Below, piece by piece: positions 10,901 to 19,579 of a stretch of DNA of 64,000 bases (position 1 is its first letter; each line of letters opens with the position of its first letter). The DNA comes from Chryseotalea sanaruensis (GTDB lineage Bacteria > Bacteroidota > Bacteroidia > Cytophagales > Cyclobacteriaceae). The notes beneath the pieces were generated by a model that saw only the letters and a program-made list of their open reading frames with translations, made no database searches and was not told the origin of the DNA. Where the stretch lies: positions 861,402-925,401 of the forward strand of contig NZ_BHXQ01000001.1 of assembly GCF_003990915.1 (NCBI RefSeq), given 5' to 3'. The position numbers and the translations under genes are program-made.

Positions 10901-10993
10901 GAAATTGATAGTGAATTAAATAAAGGAACAACATTTCATATTTATATCCCAAAACATGACAACAACACGGAAATTGCGAACCATACTCTTTAA
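7934..10993 (+). CDS. Receiver - multi-PAS hybrid histidine kinase
   Basis: A 1019-residue soluble kinase with an N-terminal receiver (acceptor Asp-66 in VVLSDHSLPSFN, Lys in YILKDRMQRL). About five PAS domains follow at roughly 145-265, 280-395, 405-525, 530-650 and 660-780; several end in a D-I-T-E motif such as MIITDITEQKK-like PAC ends. One PAS carries the GHLLQGPNTD segment seen in LOV-like PAS domains, but the photoactive Cys motif GRNCRFLQ is absent. HisKA has its His near residue 800 (IVSHNLRAPIAKIMG), and HATPase_c has DNGEGID and GKGIGLNLI. No transmembrane segment is seen. The start overlaps the preceding receiver by 4 bases. The N-terminal receiver suggests it is an intermediate in a phosphorelay. 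Confidence 0.9.
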   Translation: MKSALVPILRSNPIKILHLEDQPSDADQVAYILKKADIAFELKLVSTRIEYIDALETFEPEVVLSDHSLPSFNSIEALEILRTTKSKIPFVLITGTVSEEFAVEAMHAGADDYILKDRMQRLPNAVTNALQKYQIKKEQEEAETKIKESEAKYRSFFENSMDGMMLTITDGKILAANPAACAMFNMTEQEICESGRFGLVDLSDPRLMPLIEQRQLTGNARGEVTFQRKDGSKFPGEITSSLFVDAYGNERTSMIIRDITERIVAEEKIATTTSSLQKALDELKKVMDSSLDMICAVDEDGCFLQVSAASEMILGYAPDELLGKKIFNFVYPEDLSKTEHSAQHVMAGNALTNFENRYVRKDGSLVTIAWSARWDENERIRYGVARDVTKLKNAEKLIVAERKRLSDLFMNAPVSMCITKGKDYVFELANPIYLELSGKKNIIGKPFREVFPELEGHDLVKLLDSIYDSGQPFQANEIEYKIDRDGNGNFTSMYQNVFQQPYRDIDGNVAGLFYFGVDVTEQVVARRKIEEAQKRYRQIVETAQEGIWVVDRLDKTTFVNGKMCELFGYTPEEMIGEEIYAFMDDEGKEIAANLMQERKNGKSGQGHFKYISKTGKEIWTNISANPLFGEDGSYEGALAMITDITEQKKIEEENKKLSDVASLTVNAVIVTDIEGRITWVNKGFERITEYTLIEVMGQKPGHLLQGPNTDKATSKYMGDCIKNSQGFRVEILNYSKSGREYWLDIEVRPIHNSQHKLTGFMAIEQDITDQKKVELERLALIDSLQNRNKDLQQFSYIVSHNLRAPIAKIMGLVSIMESESEENKFLLTKLNEEAAQLDEVVKDINTIVSARKSTKEKMEQIFFETKVNLIRQVLEETISENQATIITDFSAAPNIWSIKSYVYSIMYNLISNSIKYRKTDVPPLIEVRSTQDEKFICLSVKDNGEGIDLVKNGNKLFGLYKRFHTGNVPGKGIGLNLIKTHAESLGGRVEIDSELNKGTTFHIYIPKHDNNTEIANHTL

Positions 10994-11085
10994 TCACAAA
11001 TGAATTCTGAATGTTAAATGAGTAGTAGGAAAGTATAATAATATATTAAGTAGTGATAAGTAGCTTTTAGGCTTGAATAGAAATT

Positions 11086-11484
11086 ATGGAAACTCAAACA
11101 GGAAATAAAGTTATAATGCTCATTGACGATGATGCCATCACTAATATGATTAATACAAAAGTCATTAAAATGAATTTTAATTTTAATGTGTACAACTATG
11201 TCAACGCCCAATTTGCATTGAAACAGCTTGAGCAATGGTGTCACTCATCTCCCGAAAATCTGCCATCTGTAATTTTTTTAGATATAAATATGCCAATTAT
11301 GGACGGCTGGGAATTTTTAGAAGCGTTTCAAAAACTTCCTCATTCAGTACATGAAAAATCGAAGATATTTGTACTTACCTCATCTATAGATGTGGAGGAT
11401 ATCGAAAAAGCAAAAACATTTCATGTTGTAAGTGATTTCTTGTCCAAACCGCTTACTGCCCAAAAACTTAAAGATTTAATCTGA
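11086..11484 (+). CDS. Single-domain response regulator
   Basis: A 132-residue receiver with acidic residues in MLIDDDAITN, acceptor Asp in VIFLDINMPIMDGWEF, Thr/Ser in IFVLTSSIDVED and Lys in DFLSKPLTA. It has no output domain. It lies 92 bases after the hybrid kinase and 38 bases before the next PAS kinase, so it is probably the cognate or shared receiver of the cluster. This subgroup, with a helix-rich insertion between the first helix and the acceptor strand, is common in Bacteroidota. Confidence 0.9.
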   Translation: METQTGNKVIMLIDDDAITNMINTKVIKMNFNFNVYNYVNAQFALKQLEQWCHSSPENLPSVIFLDINMPIMDGWEFLEAFQKLPHSVHEKSKIFVLTSSIDVEDIEKAKTFHVVSDFLSKPLTAQKLKDLI

Positions 11485-11522
11485 GCTTAGTAAAATTTAA
11501 ATAATAGTGTCCAGTATTTGAG

Positions 11523-13466
11523 ATGAAAAACACAGCTAACAATTCGGAAGCTTTAATTGAGGATAAAGATCAAAAAATTAAAATGCTTGAACATGCTATT
11601 CAGGCTATGAGCAGAAAATATGACATTCTCAGTAAGGCGACCAATGATGCGATTTGGGATTGGGATATTCAAACAGATTTAATAGAATGGAATCATGGAT
11701 TATATACTATTTATGGACACGATGAAAACAATATTTTAAAGCAAGTATGGATTGATAAACTTCATCCTCTTGATAAACAAGAAGTTTTAGATGGTATTAA
11801 TGAGGCTATCCGGGCACATAAACTAAACTGGAGTGCAATCTATCGTTACCGTTGTTCTAATGGATCGTATAAGTACACCTATGACCGGGCTTATATTGTT
11901 TACGAGAATGAAACACCAACACGTATGATCGGAGCAATGCAAGACATTGATGAGCGTATGGTAGCCCTACAAGAAGTTGAAAAGCTTTCGCTCGTGGCCA
12001 GTAAAACAGAAAACCTGGTTATCATAACCGATGCTAGTGAAAACATTGAATGGGTTAACGAAGCTTTTGTTAAAAAAACCGGATATACACTGCAGGAGGT
12101 GATTGGAAAAACACCTCGCTTTCTTCAAGGATTAGAAACTGACCGTGAAGCATTAGCTAGAATCAATATAGCAATTAGTCGTGGGGAGTCATGCACAGAA
12201 GAAGTACTGAATTACACTAAAAGTGGTAAAAAATTCTGGCTAAAGATGAATATAAATCCAGTATTTAATGAATACAACAAAATCCACAAATTTGTAGCGG
12301 TAGAAACTGACATCACTGTACAAAAAGAATATCAAATTGAAATTATTTCCATAGCACTGGAATTATCCAATTTAATAGAAAATGCCAATGCTGTAATTAT
12401 AGGTGTCGATGAAAATGGTTTGGTGAATGAATGGAATAAACAGGCCACAGTCGTAACCGGATATACCAACCATGAACTAATTGGAAAAAAAATAACTGAT
12501 TTCGTAGTTGGCTCTGCACGCCAGGCAATTGTAGAGAAATATATTCAACATGTTCTGAATGGAAACACCATAGATTTAAAAGAATTTGAAATCATCAACA
12601 GAAAGGGTAAGCATGATATTTTACTGCTCAGTGCAACACCACGTAAAAACACAAAGGGTAAAATTGTGGGATTAATCGCTGTTGGACAAGATATAACCGA
12701 GTTAACTGATTATCGACATTCCTTGGAGAAAAAGGTTTTTGAACGGACCCAGGAATTAAATAAGTTACTCGAAAAGGAAAAAGAACTTGCTGCACTAAAG
12801 TCACAATTTGCTTCTACCGTTTCGCATGAGTTCAGAACACCATTGGCAACCATTCAACTAGCTGCTAATTATATCCAGAATTACAAAACAAGATTAACTG
12901 ACGATGAGGTGGGGACTAAAATTAATGTAGTCTTAAGACAGGTAGAACATATGACAAATTTGCTAGAAGATGTACTTACTATAAGTCGAGCAGAAGGAAA
13001 CAAAATTCAAATTGCTAAAACACCGATTGTTATTAGTGAATTTTTTGAAACATTAAAGGAAGAGGTGGCGCGAAGTAATAATGAAACGCATACTGTAAAT
13101 TTAACATTTGATTTACTGGAGCCAGTAATCAAGACAGATCCTAAATTACTGAGAAATATATTTATTAATCTCTTAACCAATGCCATTAAATTCTCGCCTG
13201 AAAAAGAATTTGTATATGTAAGCATATTACAGGATGATAAGGGGTTGAATGTTACTGTTAAAGATGGAGGCATTGGTATTCCACCAGATGATGTTAAGAA
13301 TGTATTTGAACCATTCTATAGAGCAACTAATGTAATGGTCATTAAAGGCACAGGTTTAGGATTATCAATAGTAAAAAAAGCTGTTGACTTATTAGACGGA
13401 AAAATACATATGACAAGCAAGATTGGAGAAGGAACCGAATTTTCCGTTACTATTCCAACTGTCTGA
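11523..13466 (+). CDS. Multi-PAS sensor histidine kinase
   Basis: A 647-residue kinase with an N-terminal coiled segment and three PAS domains at about 30-150, 155-265 and 275-395. The second carries a LOV-like RFLQGLETDRE segment, but the Cys of true LOV domains (NCRFLQ) is replaced by the sequence TPRFLQ, so flavin photochemistry is not expected. HisKA has phospho-acceptor His-435 in STVSHEFRTPLATIQL; HATPase_c has LLTNAIKFSP, DGGIGIPPDD and GTGLGLSIV. The G1 box reads DGGIG rather than DNGIG. No membrane segment is seen. The 3' end overlaps the convergent fatty-acid-hydroxylase gene by 17 bases. Confidence 0.9.
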   Translation: MKNTANNSEALIEDKDQKIKMLEHAIQAMSRKYDILSKATNDAIWDWDIQTDLIEWNHGLYTIYGHDENNILKQVWIDKLHPLDKQEVLDGINEAIRAHKLNWSAIYRYRCSNGSYKYTYDRAYIVYENETPTRMIGAMQDIDERMVALQEVEKLSLVASKTENLVIITDASENIEWVNEAFVKKTGYTLQEVIGKTPRFLQGLETDREALARINIAISRGESCTEEVLNYTKSGKKFWLKMNINPVFNEYNKIHKFVAVETDITVQKEYQIEIISIALELSNLIENANAVIIGVDENGLVNEWNKQATVVTGYTNHELIGKKITDFVVGSARQAIVEKYIQHVLNGNTIDLKEFEIINRKGKHDILLLSATPRKNTKGKIVGLIAVGQDITELTDYRHSLEKKVFERTQELNKLLEKEKELAALKSQFASTVSHEFRTPLATIQLAANYIQNYKTRLTDDEVGTKINVVLRQVEHMTNLLEDVLTISRAEGNKIQIAKTPIVISEFFETLKEEVARSNNETHTVNLTFDLLEPVIKTDPKLLRNIFINLLTNAIKFSPEKEFVYVSILQDDKGLNVTVKDGGIGIPPDDVKNVFEPFYRATNVMVIKGTGLGLSIVKKAVDLLDGKIHMTSKIGEGTEFSVTIPTV

Positions 13467-14418
13467 CAACAGGCTTCCACGATGAACTTCGCTCCTTTCT
13501 TTTCAGTATAATATGAGAATTTAATGATTCCTTATACTTCGCAATTTTTGAAGGATTGCCAAAAATATAGAATAATCGAATTTTCCAGTTTTTAGCTTTT
13601 TTAACATCACTTACCATCGCAATGTATTCATGAAAGTTGATATAAAAGGGATTGCCTTTATGCTCAATATTTTCTGTAAGTCCATATATAACCTGCTCCT
13701 CTTCTTTTTGATAGGTCCCGAACATTCTATCCCAAAAAATAAATGTGGCTCCAAAGTTCTTATCAATGTACTTCTCTTGTGATCCATGATGCACTCTGTG
13801 GTTTGATGGTGTTGCAAAGATGTATTCAAAAAGTTTAGGAAGTGTTCGAATATATTCTGTATGTACCCAAAATTGAAACAGGATAGCAATCTGATTTGTA
13901 ATAAAAAAGATAATGGGATGAAAGCCCATTAAAGGAACAGGGAAAAGGAATATAATCTTAAGGTACTGTACCCAGCTGAGTCTGAAAGTAACTGATAAGT
14001 TATAGTGCTCACCCGAGTGATGCGCCACATGCGTGGCCCACCAGAACCGTTGCTTATGCGATATGCGATGTGCCCAATAACTACAAAAGTCAAAAAGAAT
14101 ATAACAGGGAAGAAATGTCCACCAGTTCAATTCCATACGCCAAGGCACCAGATTATAAATCCATACTGCCATATAGAATAGAACCACTTTTATCCATGTA
14201 CTTATAAGGATATTACCAATACCTAGCCCTAGTGAACCTAGGGACTCCACTTTATCGTAGTACTTTCTATTCTGCTTGTAAGAAACAAATACTTCTAAAA
14301 GAACAAAAGCAAATATAACGGGCACAGCCCAAATAATAATTTCTGGAGCGCTATTTTGCAAGCGCTCTATTTGACTAAAGGGAATTTTGTCAGCCCCAAA
14401 AATTGAATATACCTCCAT
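13450..14418 (-). CDS. Sterol desaturase/fatty acid hydroxylase family membrane protein
   Basis: A 322-residue integral membrane protein with the histidine clusters of the family: HRISH, HVAHH and NHRVHHG, which bind a di-iron centre in characterised members. Hydrophobic segments near residues 30-50, 75-100, 105-120 and 150-180 place the clusters on the cytoplasmic side. Characterised members hydroxylate or desaturate sterols, carotenoids, sphingolipids or alkylglycerols; the substrate here cannot be read from sequence. A second, shorter family member lies at 18696-19439. Its 3' end overlaps the convergent kinase gene by 17 bases. Family is clear, substrate unknown. Confidence 0.88.
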   Translation of the reverse strand: MEVYSIFGADKIPFSQIERLQNSAPEIIIWAVPVIFAFVLLEVFVSYKQNRKYYDKVESLGSLGLGIGNILISTWIKVVLFYMAVWIYNLVPWRMELNWWTFLPCYILFDFCSYWAHRISHKQRFWWATHVAHHSGEHYNLSVTFRLSWVQYLKIIFLFPVPLMGFHPIIFFITNQIAILFQFWVHTEYIRTLPKLFEYIFATPSNHRVHHGSQEKYIDKNFGATFIFWDRMFGTYQKEEEQVIYGLTENIEHKGNPFYINFHEYIAMVSDVKKAKNWKIRLFYIFGNPSKIAKYKESLNSHIILKRKERSSSWKPVVRQLE

Positions 14419-14803
14419 GCATTTTCTTTTAAGTTCTTAACTACTTGCTTTAGCATTCGATGATGTATATCTTATTTCGTCATCGCACAAATCATCAGAA
14501 CACTTTTAACAATCGCTGTCACAAAAGCATTAAGCTAAATCTGCGCCACAATAAATCTGTATGTGCGACACTTCCAAGAAATAATATTTTATAACTTAAA
14601 TAGCATGACTTCTGAACACCACATGCTGAAAAGAATTTACTGGAAATGTCATCATATTTGTATTATGTTATCAAATGATGGGTTTTATATCCACAGCATG
14701 AGGTAAAAGAACCCCTGCAGAATACTAATCATGTTAATACAGATTGAATAAGAGGATATAAAGCTGGCATCAATTTTCAATGGAAGACTAAAAACAAACA
14801 AAT
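14419..14803. other. Intergenic region between divergent genes
   Basis: 385 bases between the leftward hydroxylase gene and the rightward PepSY-like gene. It must hold the promoters of both. I see only a weak AGCATG/CATGCT pair at 14602-14627 and no open frame or RNA gene I can support. Confidence 0.4.
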
Positions 14804-15310
14804 ATGAAAAAGCTATTTTATTCTTTCAGTTTTCTTTTAGTGAGTGCATTACTAGTAAACACTGCGTATGCTCAAACACCACAAAGTCAAAGTTCGTCAC
14901 GACCCATGTCTGACAAATCCATGAGTGATCGCCTTCAAAAGGATTTGAGCAATCGTAATTCAGGTATTTCTAATCAACAATTAAATTGGTTTGAAAGTAA
15001 TGACGGATTCTATACCAACTATTCGATTAACAATGAAGAATACATGAGCCGTTACGATAAGGAAGGTAACTATATCGAAAGCATGAGAAAGAAAGCGTGG
15101 AACGATCAGGTTCCTGCGAATATCAGAACTTCATTCGATAACAGTAACTATAAATCACAAAACGTTAGCGGATACTGGGAAGTCTCAGATGATAATAGAA
15201 AAGGCTATTATATGGAACTAAAAGACGATAATGGCAAAATGACAAAGGTGTGGGTTGATGACAAAGGGAAATTCTCTTCTACTCCTTTCAAAGCCAAGCC
15301 AAACAATTAA
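14804..15310 (+). CDS. Secreted PepSY-like protein
   Basis: A 168-residue protein with a clear signal peptide (MKKLFYSFSFLLVSALLVNT, then AYA before the cut). After a Ser/Gln-rich linker comes a pattern typical of PepSY-like domains of Bacteroidota: YMSRYDKEGNYIESMRKKAW, an ALPA-like segment (DQVPANIRTSF), then GYWEVSDD, YYMELKDDNGKMTKVWVDD and a final GKF. Such proteins are periplasmic or surface located, and no enzymatic role is known. It stands alone between two intergenic regions. Confidence 0.75.
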   Translation: MKKLFYSFSFLLVSALLVNTAYAQTPQSQSSSRPMSDKSMSDRLQKDLSNRNSGISNQQLNWFESNDGFYTNYSINNEEYMSRYDKEGNYIESMRKKAWNDQVPANIRTSFDNSNYKSQNVSGYWEVSDDNRKGYYMELKDDNGKMTKVWVDDKGKFSSTPFKAKPNN

Positions 15311-15496
15311 TATACAAACTGACTTCATAGAGGCTGACACTATATCACACAACAAAATGTCAGCATATTTCCTCCAAATCAAAGATTGGTTATGGAGCTT
15401 AACTCGAGGCAGCATAAGTTTACTATAACAAGTAGATGTTTACCGAATTTCAGAAGTTAATCGCTTTTGAAGTTCGGTTTTTTTAGTCTTATTAAT

Positions 15497-16144
15497 ATGC
15501 AAACAAGTACTACACGCGCAGAAACATTTAGTGACGGCATAATGGCTATCATGATTACGATCATGATTCTGGAATTGAAACTTCCGGATTTTGATGCCAA
15601 TCAGGAAGTAAATGATATTCGAAATCATCTTAAAAAACTTATTCAGCATTTTGTGGCGTACATTTTTAGCTTTGTAATGATTGGAATTTTATGGACTAGC
15701 CATCACCACTTGTTCCACTTGCTGGAAAAAACAGATAACTTTTTAGTACGACTAAATTTATTCTTTCTATTTTGGATTACGCTTATTCCGATAGTCACTG
15801 GAATACTTGGCGCCAATCCATTTCTCCCGATTTCAACAGCGTTGTATGGCTCCGTTATGCTTTTAACAACAGCATCCTTGTCCTACATGCGAGGATACAC
15901 CTTAAAAAATGATTTAATCCATTCAGGTAAAACAGCTGAAATAAATAATAAAATCTTCAAGGTTTCTGTCATTGGTAAGAGGCAAAGCTACATAAGTAGT
16001 TTTGCCTACTTACTTTCTATACCACTATCATTCGTCAGTATATATATTTCTTACGTCTGCTTTGCCATTCCTATCCTATTATTTTTTCTGCCCGCAAGTA
16101 TAGATGAAGAGAAGTTAGAGAACAAAATCAATGAAAATAGTTAG
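15497..16144 (+). CDS. TMEM175-like potassium channel family protein (DUF1211)
   Basis: From ATG 15497 the product is 215 residues with six hydrophobic segments. The signature FSDG motif at the end of the first helix region is present (AETFSDGIMAIMITIMILEL); in TMEM175 homologues the helix with FSD lines the K+ pore. Further helices lie at about 50-70 (AYIFSFVMIGILWTSHHHLF), 80-100, 105-125, 165-185 and 185-205. A TTG at 15467 would add ten residues ahead of MQTSTTRAE and is less likely. A single family repeat is usual for bacterial members, which act as tetramers. Confidence 0.88.
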   Translation: MQTSTTRAETFSDGIMAIMITIMILELKLPDFDANQEVNDIRNHLKKLIQHFVAYIFSFVMIGILWTSHHHLFHLLEKTDNFLVRLNLFFLFWITLIPIVTGILGANPFLPISTALYGSVMLLTTASLSYMRGYTLKNDLIHSGKTAEINNKIFKVSVIGKRQSYISSFAYLLSIPLSFVSIYISYVCFAIPILLFFLPASIDEEKLENKINENS

Positions 16145-16571
16145 TAAGTTGTCATTTATTCAGTTCATACCTGCCTATTGGTTTAGATTATTTTTAAAAT
16201 GAAGAATTTCTGACATTATTTTTATTACACTAGTTACGAGTATAAAATTGAGTTTGAATACTATTTTTTCACTTCTGATGATACTGCAATCCTGTTTGTA
16301 CCAAGTAAAGCATAAAGGTTTGTAGCGGACTGGGTCGATTCATCCTTAAAAAGGGGATTGATTATATTTTTTACTTGGTAAAGCATAGTCGATAATTTAG
16401 TATGCACAGTGAAGCACAAATGTGAAACCATTATTATCATCTCAAAAGATACTCGTAATAGATCCTTCGATCTTTAAATATGGAAAGAAATTCTCTGCTT
16501 GGTTAGTTTACTCTTCATACACCATGTTTAACCTGCAGCACGTACTACATTCAAACTAATGACCTGTATCA
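16145..16571. other. Intergenic region between convergent genes
   Basis: 427 bases between the ends of the TMEM175-like and App1-like genes. No open frame of note, no clear hairpin terminator and no RNA gene were seen. Confidence 0.4.
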
Positions 16572-17585
16572 TTAAATGATTAATCCAATTGACTTGGAAT
16601 GTGCAATAGCCTCATCTGTATGTTTAAAAATACAGGTATATATATCTTTGTTTTCAAGGGAAAGCATTAATTCTTTTGTCGACAACTCCTTTTTACGGCT
16701 AATGTTTCTAAGATAAATGGCTACGATTCTATCGGGATATTTATTGGCGACTGCGGCATATATTGCCGGATCGCTTTGAGAATTATCTCCAAGTAAAACA
16801 AAACGTTGTTTAGGGAAAACCTGCAATATTCTTGCTACTTTAATTAATTTACCCTGATGTTTGGTTTTTCCTGTTTTAAATAGTTGATACCACTGTTTTA
16901 TTTCGTTTAGCATAAATGCACCTTTAGGCAGGCCGTTGTGCTTAAAAAACTCATTGAGGTAATCATATAGATTCCATTCGCTACTGGAAACATAAAAAAA
17001 AGGGTTCGGTACGGAAGGTTCAGTATGTGCATCAGATAGCAATTGATAATACTTCACCACATCAGAAAATGTTTTCCTGCTCCTTGGATTACGTGTAAAT
17101 AAAACGCGCAATCGTCTACCTGTTGTGGCTGAGTGAGAAACAAGAACGGTATCATCAATATCTGAAATGAATCCGTACTGGGTCACATGAGGCACAAAAA
17201 TCTTTCCTTCGCCAAATGCAGTTGGTTTTTGCTGCTGATTCAAAACATGAACTGTTACTGGATGCCAGCCAGGCAAAATAGTATTAATGGAAGCCCATTC
17301 GAATTTAAAAGAACCATCCTGTTGCGTAGTAGCGAAGATCCTTTGATCTTCCCAGATTAACATTACATTTACCTTTGGGATCGGCCTAAAAAGAAACAAT
17401 TTAATTAAACTGATAATGTTTAACAGTACATTATTGGTGTATTTAGTGCGCCAAGTTGGTTTACCTGCCAATACGTGCCCATATACTATGAGACTATCTT
17501 TATACCCATAACCGTGGTATACTTTAACATGCACGTTGTAATAATCCAATACAGCAGCCATAATTATCTGCAATCTACAAAACAT
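16572..17585 (-). CDS. App1-family phosphatidate phosphatase (DUF2183)
   Basis: A 337-residue protein (329 if started at the second Met, 17561). The core has the DxDxT phosphatase motif, YGFISDIDDTVLVS, near residues 141-145. Other family marks are LFTRNPRSRKTF, FFYVSSSEWNLYDYL, a Lys-bearing HQGKLIKVARIL and FVLLGDNSQSDPAIY, the haloacid-dehalogenase-like motif 4. The N-terminal 130 residues form the beta-rich domain normal for the family. Yeast App1 dephosphorylates phosphatidate to diacylglycerol. It is divergent, across 74 bases, from a diacylglycerol-kinase-family gene of the opposite reaction. Subcellular location is probably cytosolic face of the membrane (inferred). Confidence 0.85.
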   Translation of the reverse strand: MFCRLQIIMAAVLDYYNVHVKVYHGYGYKDSLIVYGHVLAGKPTWRTKYTNNVLLNIISLIKLFLFRPIPKVNVMLIWEDQRIFATTQQDGSFKFEWASINTILPGWHPVTVHVLNQQQKPTAFGEGKIFVPHVTQYGFISDIDDTVLVSHSATTGRRLRVLFTRNPRSRKTFSDVVKYYQLLSDAHTEPSVPNPFFYVSSSEWNLYDYLNEFFKHNGLPKGAFMLNEIKQWYQLFKTGKTKHQGKLIKVARILQVFPKQRFVLLGDNSQSDPAIYAAVANKYPDRIVAIYLRNISRKKELSTKELMLSLENKDIYTCIFKHTDEAIAHSKSIGLII

Positions 17586-17659
17586 GAAGGCGGTTTTAGT
17601 AAATTCTTATGGTACTTTATTTGCATATAGTGGTCAGCCATCTTACTTTTAAATAGCTA

Positions 17660-18559
17660 ATGGCGTTCTTAATGAATCCGGGGAGTGATCTTAAATTTCT
17701 TTTCATCATCAATCCTGGTTCAGGCACCAATAGACAGGATTGGCCGGCTATCATATCTAACTATTTTAACAATTTAAATCATACTGTTAAAATATACCAA
17801 TTGCATGGTGACTTTAGCAGACAAACTGTAATTGAACAAATAGTCTCTTTTTTACCGGACACTGTTGTTGCCGTAGGTGGTGATGGCACCATAAAATTGA
17901 TAGCGGAGTGTTTGGTAAATACAAAAGTTCCCTTAGGAATAATACCAGCCGGTTCAGCCAATGGATTAGCTAAGGAACTTGATATTCCAGAAGATTACGA
18001 AAAGGCATTGAACCTACTTGTTACTGGTGTTCTGAAAAAGATTCATCTACTTAAAATCAATAATCAAATATGTATTCACCTGAGCGATATAGGTCTTAAT
18101 GCCCATGCTGTAAAGAAATTTGAAACACTTCCTGGTCGTGGCATGTGGGGTTACATACGCGCTTCATTAAAGGTACTGCGCATCAACCCAATGATTAAAG
18201 TAGAAATAGCCTTAGATAATAAGGTAATTAAGCGGAAAGCACATATGATTGTAGTTGCAAATGCTACACGATACGGATCGGGTGCATTGATAAACCCATT
18301 AGGAAAGTTAGACGATGACCTTTTTGAAGTAGTCATAGTCAAAAAAATATCTTTGGGCGAACTCTTTAAAATGATCTTCTCTCACAATCCGTATGATTCC
18401 AACAAAACGGAAATTTTTCAAACCACCAAGCTAACGCTACGGTCAGCGAGAAAAGTATATTTCCAAATTGATGGTGAATACATCGGAAAAGTAAACGAAG
18501 TTCAGGCAATGCTTTTACCATTCGCGCTGGAAATAATTGTACCGCCAGCGGCTGGGTAA
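17660..18559 (+). CDS. Diacylglycerol/lipid kinase family protein (YegS/BmrU-like)
   Basis: A 299-residue protein with the DAGK catalytic pattern: FIINPGSGTN at about 16-25, VVAVGGDGTIK near residue 72, and GIIPAGSANGLAKEL. The C-terminal beta domain includes DDLFEVVIV and the FQIDGEYIG motif near the end. The family phosphorylates diacylglycerol or related lipids with ATP. In Gram-negative bacteria soluble members are often undercharacterised, so the exact lipid is uncertain. It is divergent from an App1-type phosphatase, which would remove the same phosphate. MAFLMNPG at 17660 is used; a second Met at 17672 is also possible. Confidence 0.88.
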   Translation: MAFLMNPGSDLKFLFIINPGSGTNRQDWPAIISNYFNNLNHTVKIYQLHGDFSRQTVIEQIVSFLPDTVVAVGGDGTIKLIAECLVNTKVPLGIIPAGSANGLAKELDIPEDYEKALNLLVTGVLKKIHLLKINNQICIHLSDIGLNAHAVKKFETLPGRGMWGYIRASLKVLRINPMIKVEIALDNKVIKRKAHMIVVANATRYGSGALINPLGKLDDDLFEVVIVKKISLGELFKMIFSHNPYDSNKTEIFQTTKLTLRSARKVYFQIDGEYIGKVNEVQAMLLPFALEIIVPPAAG

Positions 18560-18695
18560 CCTGATCCAAATCACCTAAAGATTAGCTCCACTCCCTACAT
18601 TAACTCTTTCACATCCATGATAATAAAAGTAGACTGACTTATCATTTTTAAACATTCAGTCTAAAGCCGGCTTAAGTTTTGGAACAATCAATTAT

Positions 18696-19439
18696 ATGTT
18701 CTACTTCTTATCAAAAACATTCTGGCAGAATCCATGGTTAGTAGCAGCATTCATGGCAACGCTATTAACGATCATCTTTATAAGATATATTACTGTAGCG
18801 TATTTGTATAACTATATACTAAAAGTTGTTAATAAAAATACACACAATATCTACAGACAGAAGCGAACGCAAATCTTAAAAGAAATAAAATGGTCATTTA
18901 TTTCCTCGATAGTATTCTCCGTTTATGCTGGATTCTCCTTTTGGGCCTATCAGCAAGGGTTAACCAAAGTGTATAATGAATTCCTAACCTATCCATTATG
19001 GTATTATTTTTTAAGCACATTTGTTCTATTATTGTTATACGAAACATACTACTATTGGCTTCATCGATGGATGCACCTTCCTGCTGTTTACAAAAAAGTA
19101 CATAAAGTTCACCATCAAAGTATTCATTCAACTGTCTTTACCTCTTTTTCATTTCATCCATTAGAAGCTATTCTCCAATCAATGTTTTTTACAATGATCA
19201 TCTTTTTCATACCATTTCATTATTCGGTATTGCTAATTGTGCTCATGCTAATGACAATTTCAGCGGTTATCAACCATAGTGGAACAGAAATATACAACCA
19301 TAAATTCCTGTTAAAATACTTTATAGGTTCGTCCCATCATCATCTTCATCATACACAGTTTAAAAGTAATTTTGGTTTATATTTTACCTGGTGGGATAAA
19401 TGGATGAAAACAGAGGCTAAAGTCATTCTTCCAAAATAA
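18696..19439 (+). CDS. Sterol desaturase/fatty acid hydroxylase family membrane protein
   Basis: A 247-residue membrane protein with the histidine clusters HRWMH, HKVHHQSIHS and SSHHHLHH, plus helices near 12-35, 70-90, 105-125 and 165-195. The overall plan matches the first hydroxylase of this window but without its extra terminal regions, and the sequences are clearly diverged rather than a recent duplication. The final FGLYFTWWDKWM is typical of the family. Substrate unknown; nearby phosphatidate and diacylglycerol enzymes suggest membrane lipid modification (inference). Confidence 0.86.
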   Translation: MFYFLSKTFWQNPWLVAAFMATLLTIIFIRYITVAYLYNYILKVVNKNTHNIYRQKRTQILKEIKWSFISSIVFSVYAGFSFWAYQQGLTKVYNEFLTYPLWYYFLSTFVLLLLYETYYYWLHRWMHLPAVYKKVHKVHHQSIHSTVFTSFSFHPLEAILQSMFFTMIIFFIPFHYSVLLIVLMLMTISAVINHSGTEIYNHKFLLKYFIGSSHHHLHHTQFKSNFGLYFTWWDKWMKTEAKVILPK

Positions 19440-19579
19440 AGGTATTTATTCAGGCTTAGTATTCGTTCGGTTTAGTTTAAAGACCCTTCCGAATAATCCG
19501 ATAGCCAAATCTACCTCTCCCACTAACAGTCTCTTGCAACATCTACTTTCCCGATTCTTTATGTTGTTGGAGTTGGGCT

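Noticed and set aside
12000..12200. LOV photoreceptor domain in the three-PAS kinase
   Set aside because: The flavin-binding Cys of NCRFLQ is absent; sequence reads TPRFLQ.
14602..14627. AGCATG/CATGCT pair as an operator
   Set aside because: The six-base arms are themselves palindromic and could easily occur by chance.
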